A stretch of DNA of 64,000 nt, taken from assembly GCA_905250115.1 (NCBI GenBank), contig CAJNOI010000002.1:874771-938770 (forward strand). Direction: 5' to 3'. Below the pieces are notes generated by a model. The model was not told where the DNA came from. It searched no databases and saw nothing but the letters and a program-made list of their open reading frames with translations. The first letter of the stretch is position 1; the number at the start of each line of letters is the position of its first letter. This document shows positions 53,942 to 64,000 of this stretch, in pieces. The position numbers and the translations under genes were made by a program. The DNA comes from Adineta steineri. Lineage: Eukaryota; Rotifera; Eurotatoria; Adinetida; Adinetidae.

Positions 53942-56546
53942 TTATGCATTACAATTTTGATAGAAACGAGGAAATAATATAACATCTCGAATATTATCAA
54001 TACCAGTAATAGCCATTAAAAATCTTTCTATACCTAAACCAAAACCACCAGTTGGCATTCCACCAAAACGTCTTATATCAAGATACCATTGTAAATCATG
54101 TGTTATATCTAATTCATCTAAACATAATTTTAATTGTTCATAACGATGTTCTCGAAGACTTCCACCTGATAATTCACCAATAGATGGATAGATAAAATCA
54201 AAATTAGCAACTGTTGTATTATCATCATTAGTTAACATATAGAATGGTTTTAATTTTTTTGGATAATTAATTATAAAAAATGCTTGATTATTCATTATTG
54301 TTTTACAAAGATAACTTTCATGTGCACGAGTAAAATCTCCATTATCGGGAAAATCATGAAAATCAGTACTTTTTCTTAAATGTTCAACTGCTTGTTGGTA
54401 ACTTATTCTTGGATAAGTTTCTTGATTAAGAAATTGTTCAATATATTTCGATTGTATATTATGATTAGCTAAATATTTAAATTCTTCAGAACATTTGTTA
54501 TATATTTGTGTAGCAACTGTACGTAAAAGATGAATGTAAATATCAAGTAATTGATCTAATTTAGTTAGACCTAGAAAAAGAAAGAGAATAAATAAATAAA
54601 TAATAAGTAAGATGAATTCAAAATAGTATAACGACTTTCTCATTAACAAGAAATATTTCATATTCGAAAGATGACGCCAGAATGCGTTTGAAGATTTAGA
54701 ACAATGTTAAATCTTTCTAAAGTTCATAAATTTAAAAATAAACGAAATTTTTATTTTGTGTAATAACTAAAACAAAATGTTTACTTCTATTTAATTATTG
54801 ATAAACAATTGAGTTGTAGATCTATTTTCATATGAAATACGTGAGAAAAGTGGTCTTACATTTTTTGTATACAAAATCGATTAGTAAAGAAAATTTTTGT
54901 ACAATGATAAGACGTTATATTCATTCTTTTATCTTTTTTTAGAATAAACAAATGTTATACTTAGTATTTTAAACGTATATACACATAATTGCTTGTATAA
55001 TGATTTATAAGTAGAAGGATAAAATACGAGAAAAGATAAGAATAAATTAGTATATGAATTACATCTATTTTTTCTTTGAAAATGTCGAGCATAACAGGAA
55101 GATAAGAAAAAAAAGTGAAGAATGATTTATTGTCTATGTAATTTCATATCATAAAAGGAAATATAACTCTCTGTCAACACTGTTACAAATGAGCTACATT
55201 ATAAGTTTAATTTTTGCTAATTTAAACGTTGTTTTATTAACTGAATAAATTGAAATCATATTCATAAAATAAACTATTTAAGATAGAAAGAATATTTTTA
55301 TATGGACACAGCATGTGCATTTCCTCTCGTTTTTTTTCTTTCGTCAGTATTAAAGTAACACCATAACACATGTATATTTCGTCTACATATATTCTTTCAT
55401 TCTGATATCGTGAATATGTACACGTTGTTTGCTATGATAACGTTTAGATATAACTAACTAAAAAATGTTTCCAAATATGTGAAAACATCACATGTTGTTT
55501 TTTTTCGTATGGATGCTAATGATTTTTATTTCATTGAGGATATATATATTTAATACATATGTATCATTCATTTCACGTCATATACACTAGCGAGTTTTCC
55601 TATGGCTATCATCCTATATATACACATAAATCTTTATATATAAATCAAACTATCGAGTTTTGAATACGTTTCGACTTACCAGCAATTTCCACTTCTAACA
55701 TCCAAAATTCTGCTAAATGAAATCGACTTAAATTTTTATCTGCACGAAATGTTGGGTTAAGTGTATAGACACGTCCAAAACCACTAATTAAAAAATAATA
55801 ATAAGTTTAAATAGAAAAATATAGTTATTTCTTTATTACTTTGCTGCTGTTTCAAGATGTAACTGTCCCGAAACAGTTAAATAAACTTGTGTATTAAAAT
55901 ATTCTTTTTCTTTCTGAGTTACTTTTGATTGATATGGTTGAATACGAAATGTTTCACCACCACCTTCACAATCATTTTTCGTTAAACATGGTGTTTGTAT
56001 TTGTATAAAATTATGATTATGAAAATATTCATATAAACTAAATGTTAATTGATGACGTAAACGAAATATAGCTTGTGCAAGTGGTGATCGAAGACGAAGA
56101 TGTTCATCTTGACGTAACGTTAATAATGTTTCATCAGTTTTTGGTTTAAATGGATAATGAGATGTATCACATGAATTTATTAAATTAATATTTTCAGCAA
56201 CAAATTCAAATTCTTGTTTTGGATGTGTACTTTTAACAAGTTTACCTTGTACATTTATTGAACAACCATGTGTTAAACGAGGTAAATCAGGATGATCATC
56301 TAATGATGCAACAACTTGTAAATGTTTTCGATTATTTGTTAATGAACCATCGAAGAGATCAAGAAAATAATGTGTTTTTAACTTTCTTATATTAAGAAGA
56401 TAACCAATAAGATTTATAGATTGATTTAAAGGTTTTTTATCATAGATTTCACGTATTGTTAATGGATATAATGAATGACTAAAGCGATATGATATAGATG
56501 TTGTTGTTACTCGTCGTAGTTGAAGTAATAATGGTAGGCGAAACAT
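53942..56546 (-). CDS. NARS2: Mitochondrial asparaginyl-tRNA synthetase
   Basis: Three exons (56546-about 55840, about 55779-55680, about 54571-53942). The N-terminus is Arg-rich and lacks acids ([16 protein letters not shown]), fitting a mitochondrial presequence. An OB-fold anticodon-binding domain follows ([20 protein letters not shown]). The class II catalytic core shows motif 1 ([19 protein letters not shown]), motif 2 ([19 protein letters not shown]) and motif 3 ([16 protein letters not shown]), ending DVILFPR. It charges mitochondrial tRNA-Asn. [10 protein letters not shown] and the GEL(S)GGS block are the usual AsnRS/AspRS-type signatures; the close match to NARS2 favours Asn. An upstream in-frame TTG exists, but the ATG at 56546 is the first ATG. 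The second intron is about 1.1 kb and appears empty. Confidence 0.95.
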
Positions 56547-57480
56547 CAAAAATTAAAAAATAATGCAAAAAGTTTTTTTTTGTTTCATTATAAATTTATA
56601 CGAACATCGTTTTTTCATAAAGAAAAAAGTTTATATTTAGTAAGTCTTCTGATGACAAAAGAAGAATAAACTTTAAATTCTAAGAGAATACTATTGATCA
56701 TTAAAAATTTATGGAAAAAGTTTTAAAGAATGAATTATTTGTAATAAATATTATCTATCTCCGTATTCAATGAAACTAAAAGAATTCTAAATCTTACTCA
56801 TAATTGATCAGATCAATTTTAAAATTTTTTTTGAAATATCGAAATGTAAATATTATGTTAAAATTGTTTATTTTTGTAAAGTATATTGAAGATAAATATT
56901 TACTTTAACCCTGAGGAGAAAAAATCAATTTTTCTAATAGTTGATTATTAAATAGTACATTTGACTTTGCTTATTTAAATTTTACAAAAAAAAAATGCTT
57001 TACGTTTCTCTTACAATCATAGTTTTAATTTAAATCTAATCTAGAATAATATAATGAAATATAGCTAAATCAAAGAAAATGCTACAAGATTATTGAATGA
57101 TTTAACTGAGGTAATATAAAACTGATTTTCATGTACATTTTTAACCGATATATTTTAGACAAGGTCATAGTCAGGGGTGTGTGCTAAAGGTGACAGGGCA
57201 CCTCCCCTGGAAGAAAAATACCTGGAGTGAAGAGCACTTTAGAGAAGCTACGTTCAGGGAGAAATGCTTTTCTATTGGCGTGCATTCCCCTTGAAAATAT
57301 ATGGTTACCCTACTAATTTTAAATTAAAAAGTTTATATGAATGACTATTACGAGTGATATAATATTGTCTAAGAAATTTCCATTTGAAATATTAAAAATG
57401 TAAATAATAAAGACAAGAGCAATGTGTTGCTATGTATTAAATACAAATTATTTCGATTGTTTTTTTTTCTGAATAAAATA
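56547..57480. other. Divergent intergenic region, NARS2 / BAF-like gene
   Basis: AT-rich except for a GC-richer patch at about 57165-57300. That patch contains an imperfect inverted repeat with CAGGGG termini (57172-57209). No ORF is credible; promoters of both genes are expected here. Confidence 0.5.
57172..57209. repeat. Imperfect inverted repeat with CAGGGG ends (possible hAT-type remnant)
   Basis: The left arm CAGGGGTGTGTGC (57172-57184) is mirrored by the right arm GGCACCTCCCCTG (57197-57209), leaving a 12-nt loop. CAGGGGTG is a common hAT transposon terminus, but no flanking 8-bp duplication is obvious, and only this short piece is seen. Confidence 0.4.
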
Positions 57481-60423
57481 ATGACTTCTATAGATTCAAA
57501 ATTATCTCCTTGTAAAGATTCAATTCAAACAACTATTCATCAACCATTGCTAATTCGAACTAATAAACATCGTTGTTTTATATTTTGTATTGGACATACA
57601 TCATTAACATGTGTACCAGGTATTGGAAAGAAAAATGAATATTTATTAAATCAATTTGGTATACATGATTTATCAATGCTTTATTCAAAATATCGTTTAA
57701 TTAATAATTATCAAGATTTTAAACAATGGTTACAAAATGAAATCGGTTTTACATCTTATCAAGCCAAGATGACAACATGTGCAATTAGTTCAAAATTAGG
57801 AGAAATCAAAGAAATTAATAGTGGGTTATTACCACTCTGTTGTACAAGAAAAGGCAGACGAAAAGAAAAAGATAAATTATTTTATAATGATAAAAATATT
57901 AGCAAAAGAAATCGATGTACTATATCAGATAATGAAATAGAACAAATTAAATTAGAAAATTTATCTTCAAGTTCAAAGCAAGATCGACTAGGTAGAGTTC
58001 TTTTAAAATTTATGTTTTATTTGCATTTATTTATCAAGAAAATTCACGATCAATCGATATACTAAATAATCAAGAAACATTTACTTCGTCTAGTATCAAT
58101 AAATCTATACAATCTCAACTGAACATTGATAACAAAGATATCGAATTACTCGAATTTGAAAATAATCTTAACCAAGAAAAGCCAGTTAGTTAACATAGAA
58201 AAAATAACTATCAATAACTTGTATTATTTCAAGAGTAAAATACAAACAAATACTAATGTTATTGTACAACATTCTACTTCACCTATAGATGAATCTATAA
58301 ATGATCAGTCGATTTCTTCATCACATATATTGATTAATGAAAGTCATGTAAACAAACTATTTTCAATTAAATTACTCTAAAAAACGATTTCTTTTAAGGA
58401 TAAACAGCAATTGGATGTTGATACAACTAAAGAAGAAATTGATCCATCAGCTGAGTCGATAATACTTATGGATTACAATAAGACAAGTAGGTTTTATATT
58501 TCAAATCGATTCTTATTTACAATTAAAACATCATATGAAAGACTCATATATAACAATATCTCTATTCTTTTTAGTACAGGATTCATCATCAAAAAACGAG
58601 AAAACTACGTTACATTCCAACTTTGATAATCCTTCACACTCAAAGCATAACTTTGAAATATGTACTTCGCCTAAACAAAAAGTACAATCGACACTAGATG
58701 TCTTACAAGATAACGACGGATATTCAACGAAATTAATTCTACATAGTACACAATCAAATGATATATCTCAACTTAATACTGATATTCTTCCAACGACTCT
58801 TAAACAACAACAACAACAACAGGAGGTACATAATAAACCATTTAAAATAGTAGCCTATCAATGAATGAAAAAGATTTTAAGCAAAATAAAGAGCAGATCC
58901 TTGCATTTATCAGTGATGCAAACCCTCAGAAAGAAAATGAGATCTACATTTTCAAGTAAATTAAGAACAACGCTACTTTCGATAAATGAATCGTAAAAGT
59001 GTACATTTACCCAGACGTTTCAAGAGCAAACAAAAACGACTGTTAGTTACATAATGAAGCAATCTGTCAATACTACCGACATAGATATACAACTGGCACA
59101 AATCAATTCTATTCTATTAATAGATACAAGCTGTTGAAATATCTATAATAAGAAGTCAGATAGTCTAGAAATATGCTCATCTATTGTAATAAATAAACTT
59201 TCATCGTTCCCTATCGTTACTTCATAAATCAATACATATGATGAAATATAATCTCTTGATTTATTGTTCATAATCTCGGGAATAGTTTACAAATACTAAA
59301 AAATTCTTTTTCGAATACACAACTTGACACATGTTTAAATCTATATAGAGATCCAAACGATAAATACAGCGTTTGCTGTGAAAGAGATGTTAAATGATCA
59401 AAATTTTGAAATCGAAAATCAGTCTTTCCAGAGATTGCTAATAACTGATAAACATATTAACACTGATCATTTACAACAGAAACAATTCATTCCAACATCA
59501 AATTCTCTAATACCAATCAATACCTTTTCAACCATAAATGCTTGTATAACAGCAGAATTAGGTATTCTAATAGTCAATAATAATTTATCTCTTTCTTTTA
59601 ATATCTATAGAGGTCAAACAAGAAACCTTGTCCTCAAATATATCTTCGGAAACATTGGCAATGACATTATCTAATGAGAAAAAATCCTTGTCAATACTCT
59701 GTAATATGTTTTGTCAATACCCAAAAGTTTCTAATTAATTTATTATTCTGTATTTCAGCACCTTTGTCAGATTCTAAACAATCACTCGATAGAATAAACT
59801 CATTCATTAACACAACACAGATCCATTCTGATAGAATAAATCATGTTGAAAAACCAACAATTAATAAATCAATATTACCATCTGATTCAGAATATTTAAC
59901 ACAAAGATCTAGCTTAACAACATTGACAAGTACTTCGTCAAATATTATTCAACTTCCTGAAGAACTGAATCAACGATCATCATTAACAAATCTAACGTAA
60001 AACTATATTTTAAGGTCAAATATTTGTATTTATTTATTGTCTCATTCAGTGATACTCCAGTCACATCACGTAATTCTATACATCAGTTATTCTCATTACA
60101 GAATATACATGAAAATCAAATAACTATAGGACCATCGTCACTAGCACCGTGTCATGCTCTTTGGGATAATATATCCAATGAGAAAATTCTATTAAAATAT
60201 AAAAATCATTCTTTTACATCGATGAAAAAAAAGAAAACTGATCAAAGTAAAATTACATTTTCTACATACAATATTAAATAATTCTTCTATAGAAATAAAT
60301 CATAAAGATTATAATCAAAATTATCATTCTTCAACTACACTACTCACATTTATTGCACGGCAACAATATTTAAGAGAACGACAAACACTTAATGAGCATA
60401 TACTTTATAGTAAACCGACGTAA
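57481..60423 (+). CDS. Protein with N-terminal BAF-like helix-hairpin-helix domain and long disordered tail
   Basis: The start is ATG 57481 (MTSIDSKLSPCKD). Residues about 40-110 read CVPGIGKKNEYLLNQFGIHD, LSMLYSKYRLINNYQDFKQW and LQNEIGFTSYQAKMTTCA. These align along their whole length with barrier-to-autointegration factor (AGIGEVLGKKLEERGF, then LGQFLVLKKDEDLFREWL, then CGANAKQSRDCFGCL), including the GIG hairpin and the FxxWL helix. A basic patch (CTRKGRRKEKDK) follows. The rest is Ser/Thr/Asn/Ile-rich sequence spread over at least nine small exons joined in phase: 57481-57991, 58039-58184, 58234-58347, 58399 on, about 58575-58828, 59350 on, 59612 on, 59759 on, about 60049 on. It ends QYLRERQTLNEHILYSKPT-stop. 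The section 58880-59340 is uncertain. BAF binds DNA and lamina proteins; here DNA binding is inferred. Confidence 0.6.
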
Positions 60424-60687
60424 AACTTGTACAAATGATAATAAAATAAATTACTTCTATCTATTCGATATAATATAATCGAATCAAATTGCACTGCATA
60501 ATTGTATCTAGAGTAAATCCCTCAACCAATAGAATTTTTCATGACATATCATGACCTCTCGATATAAAAAACGAGAAGAAAGAGGCTGTTACTAGGCACA
60601 AACAATGTGAATGAAATCGACATTACGTTTTATATGAACTGCAACTGTTTTTTTCAATAATTTCCACTTAGTTTTTAAATCACAGCT

Positions 60688-62861
60688 ATGGTACGTTTTG
60701 CTCAGTAACTGAGAATATCATCATCAAAACTATTATATAAATATTGTTAAATAATATTTTAGGCACCAAAGAAAAAAGGTGGCAAGAAGAAAAAGAAAGC
60801 ATCCAAAGGACCGATTATTATCGATGGTCGTCCAGCTTCCGAAGTAAATCTATTGAATATATTCTAATTATTAGTAATTATTTTTTGTATATATATAGAT
60901 GACAAAAGAAGAATTAGAAGAACATTTAGGTCGTATTCGTGAAGAAGTAGATCGTGAACGTGAAGAAAGAAATTATTTTCAACTTGAACGAGATCGTATA
61001 AGTACATTTTGGGAAATAACAAAACGACAGTTGGATGAAAAAAAAGCTGAATTACGAAATAAAGATCGAGAATTAGAAGATGCAGAAGAACAACATCAAG
61101 CTGAAATTAAAGTAAGTTTTATTTCATTTATTAGATTATTTTTGTAAAGACTGGAGTCTTACTTTCAATAAAAATTTAAAGATATTCTAGAACTAAATAG
61201 AATGAATTTTATTTTCATCTAGGTATATAAACAAAAAGTAAAACATTTACTTTATGAACAACAAAATAATGTTGCTGAATTAAAAGCTGAAACACTTGCT
61301 GAATTAAAAGTTGCTCAAGAAACTCATAATGAAAGTGAAAATACAACGTGGCAAGAAAAACGTGAACTTAAAGTTCAGATGAAAGATCAAGAATTAGCTC
61401 AACAAGAAGTAGTACGAAACTTAAAGAAGGTTTGTTTTTATCAATATAAATCTTAAGAGAAAAATATTCTTTTGTGTTTTTTAGACAAATGAAACATATA
61501 TCTCAAAATTACGTGATGATTTTCTTCGACAAGCTCGTGAAATTGAAGAAAAATCTGAGAAAAAATTAAATGATTTACGTGAAGAAATGGAATTACGTCG
61601 TAAAACTGAAATTCATGAAATTGAAGAAAGAAAAAATCAACAAATTAATGATCTTTTACGTAATCATGAGAAAGCATTTAGTGATATTAAAAATTATTAT
61701 AATGATATTACATTAAATAATCTTAATTTAATAAATACACTTAAAGTAACTAAGATTAACTTCCGCAAAAAACGCAAAAACATATTGATTAATATTATTT
61801 TTAGAATGAAATTGAAAATAAGAAGAAAGAAGAAGAACGTTTACAAAAACGTATGACTGAACTTGAAAATGAAAATCGTAAAATGCGTGAACCACTTGAA
61901 GCAGCACGAAAAGAGTTGGAAGAATTACGACGTAAAGCAGAAAATTTTGAAAAAACGAAAGCATTATATGAAGTAAAATTTATTTTTCAAAAATAGTTTC
62001 TATATTAATTTCCATTTAGAAAACAAAATCACAATTGAAAAATACTGAAGCTGATTTCAAAAATTCACAATGGGAATATGAAGTTTTATTACAACGATTT
62101 GAAATTGTATATTAGCAAAAATATTTATTTTCTTTAAGTTTATTTTCTTTTCGATTTATTTAGATTCAAAAAGAACGTGATGATCTTTATAATAAATTTA
62201 TTAAAGCAATAAATGAAGTACAACAAAAGAGTAGTTTAAAGAATTTATTATTAGAAAAAAAATTAAGTACATTAGCCGATAGTCTTGAAAAGAAAGAAGC
62301 TCAATTGAATGAAGTATTATCTGCATCAAATCTTGATCCAGCATCATTGTCAGTTGTTACACGAAAACTTGAAGTAAATATTTAGTTTTATTAAATTTTA
62401 ATTCATTCGTTTTTCTTTTAGGAAGTACTTGATGCAAAAAATACATCGGTAAGAGTTTAAAATATTTTTCTTTTGAATAACAAAATTCGTCAAATAGAAA
62501 GTAGAAGAACTTATTTTAGAAATATAAAAATTTAGATTAATAGTTCAGTCAGTAACATTTTTTGTATACATTTATCAAAATTTTATGACTTGTAAAATAT
62601 TCTGTATTATTAAATAATTTGGGAGTATTTTCATTTATGTTGTATATAAGAATATGTTCTGTTTTTTTATAGATTCGTGATTTACAATATGAATTGGCTC
62701 GTGTTTGTAAAGCTCATAATGATATATTACGAACTTATGAAGCTAAACTACGACAATTTGGTATTCCTGTTGAAGAAATCGGTTTTAAACCATTAGAAAG
62801 TGCAGTAGCAGGTCAACAATTAGGCCATGGTGTTGCTGGTCTAGTAACAAGTCCACCATGA
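60688..62861 (+). CDS. GAS8: Dynein regulatory complex subunit 4 (DRC4 / GAS8)
   Basis: The start codon is alone in its exon piece: ATG|gtacgt, then [17 protein letters not shown] in the next exon. The rest is almost entirely coiled coil: [112 protein letters not shown] and [21 protein letters not shown] 27-nt microexon (62422-62448) encodes EVLDAKNTS, followed by [20 protein letters not shown], the [14 protein letters not shown] block and [16 protein letters not shown], all collinear with human GAS8. DRC4 is a core rod of the nexin-dynein regulatory complex linking axonemal doublets and controlling dynein in motile cilia, in line with a ciliated animal. It lies 264 bp after the BAF-like gene on the same strand, without an obvious shared function. 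Confidence 0.95.
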
Positions 62862-63685
62862 TATAAGTAATTCTAGTGAAATATTGTAAATTCTATCATT
62901 ATTTATCATCAGTATTTCTTTTTTTTTTGTTGTTGTTTATTATTATTTGTTAATTCAACACAAAAAGAAATCAATGTGAACAATAGAACTGATAAATTGC
63001 AGTGAAAATAAAGAATGTGAAACATGTAAAATAATTATTTGTTTAATACAAGAGAAAAACATACACATCTAGTCTAAATTTAATGTCTTATGGGTAAAAA
63101 AAACTATGGAGGAGACTTTTCTATTAATATCAGTTGTTCTTATGGCTTAACTCTTGATTACTCTTTGACGATTATCTCTTCTAGTTTTTCAATAATTCCT
63201 TTTTCAGGTTTTTGTTAGTATTATAGTGATTTTCAGATTATTACTCAACAACTAACGGCTGTTGTACTTGTTAATATCGATTGCTGTATTCCCTGTTGTT
63301 CAAGAATAGAAATGATGAACATCAGAACAGATTGATTGAAGCCTCTGATGGAAGAGAAGACATACTATTAAAAGAAAATCCAAATAACTTCCCACAAGCG
63401 TTTAAATGTAACAAAAACATTTAATTGCTTTTTTACTCACTCGATGGTTTCAGTCGTACGGCTTTATATCTACTAGAAAACATTATTAACTGACATTTAT
63501 CCTGATTCAAAAGTAAACAGTTCAAAACAAAATGATATATGTAGAAAATATGTAGTTTATTCTAATACTAAACAAAATTCTTGTATAAAAAAATTAAGAA
63601 AAAGAATACTATGTGCTTGAATATTGTTAAGATCGTTTCGAGTTCACCTATATATATTCACTGTTTTATCGTATTGGAAATGAAT
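62862..63685. other. Convergent 3' region, GAS8 / SLC25A10-like
   Basis: It contains AATAAA near 63007 for GAS8. No ORF of note; AT-rich without repeats long enough to classify. Confidence 0.5.
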
Positions 63686-64000
63686 TTACTCTTGTTTATC
63701 TGCTTTTATATAACCAAAATGTTTTTTTATTTGTTCGAGGAAAATAAATGTTAAAATTGTATGTGGACCTGAAATATTTCGTAAAGAAAAACAATCAAAT
63801 AAATATCTTTTTCCTTACCAAGACGAATAAAAGCTGGTATAAATCCTTTAAAAAATCCACTTGGACCAGCTTTAAATATATCTGTAACACAATCCATTAT
63901 TGAATTGTATGTGCCTGGTGGTGCATTCATCATCCTAGTTTTCATAACATCAAATGGCATTGTTATTAGAGTCGCTACTCCACCTAAAAATCATAAATTA
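63686..64000 (-). CDS. SLC25A10: Mitochondrial dicarboxylate carrier (SLC25A10-type), C-terminal part only
   Basis: Two exons of the 3' end are visible, and the gene continues past the right edge. The third mitochondrial-carrier repeat begins with the signature PFDVMKTRMMNAPPGTYNS (PxD/ExxK/R motif), followed by DIFKAGPSGFFKGFIPAFIR. After a short intron comes LGPHTILTFIFLEQIKKHFG and the stop. RLxPHTxLTFxFLEQL at the end of the sixth helix is characteristic of the dicarboxylate carrier (human GLVPAGIRLIPHTVLTFVFL) rather than oxoglutarate or uncoupling carriers. It exchanges malate/succinate for phosphate or sulfur oxyanions across the inner mitochondrial membrane. Subfamily choice rests on this last third of the protein only. 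Confidence 0.85.

Overview
This is an AT-rich metazoan nuclear DNA window. Genes have many short introns (often 50-70 bp), GT-AG splicing and clear animal orthologues. The best guess for the organism is a spiralian with compact genes, most likely a bdelloid rotifer. That rests on the short introns, codon use, invertebrate-type Cav3 exon duplication and apparent leader-type splice acceptors right before start codons; no single marker here proves it.

Layout. (1) 1-6.6 kb, minus strand: a tight head-to-tail trio, ROGDI-like, then TCAIM-like, then HSD17B4 (which runs off the left edge). (2) 7.4-9.7 kb, plus: a GCK-III (MST3/STK24-25-26 type) kinase. (3) 10.9-13.1 kb: a small acidic ORF (plus) facing a spliced linker histone H1 (minus). 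(4) 13.1-39.5 kb: gene-poor. It holds only a small secreted single-Ig-domain gene (17.6-18.6 kb, minus) and an Amt-type ammonium transporter (25.1-27.3 kb, minus) among long AT-rich, microsatellite and polypurine-bearing stretches. (5) 39.5-48.1 kb, plus: a T-type voltage-gated calcium channel (Cav3). (6) 48.4-56.5 kb, minus: a second tight trio, NARS2, then an HP1-like chromobox protein, then NVL. (7) 57.5-62.9 kb, plus: a BAF-like-domain protein with a long disordered tail, then the ciliary DRC4/GAS8 gene. (8) 63.7 kb to the end, minus: the 3' part of a mitochondrial dicarboxylate carrier (SLC25A10 type).

Most genes are conserved housekeeping or neuronal/ciliary genes with no shared pathway. 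The most notable observations are: a pair of phase-compatible mutually exclusive exons in the domain II pore turret of Cav3; absence of the whole fourth Cav3 repeat at a 10-N assembly gap; two operon-like gene trios with 62-235 bp spacers and acceptors abutting start codons; an ammonium transporter whose first pore 'twin' histidine position is tyrosine; and a BAF-like helix-hairpin-helix domain on a rapidly evolving low-complexity protein. I saw no tRNA, rRNA, CRISPR array or intact transposon.
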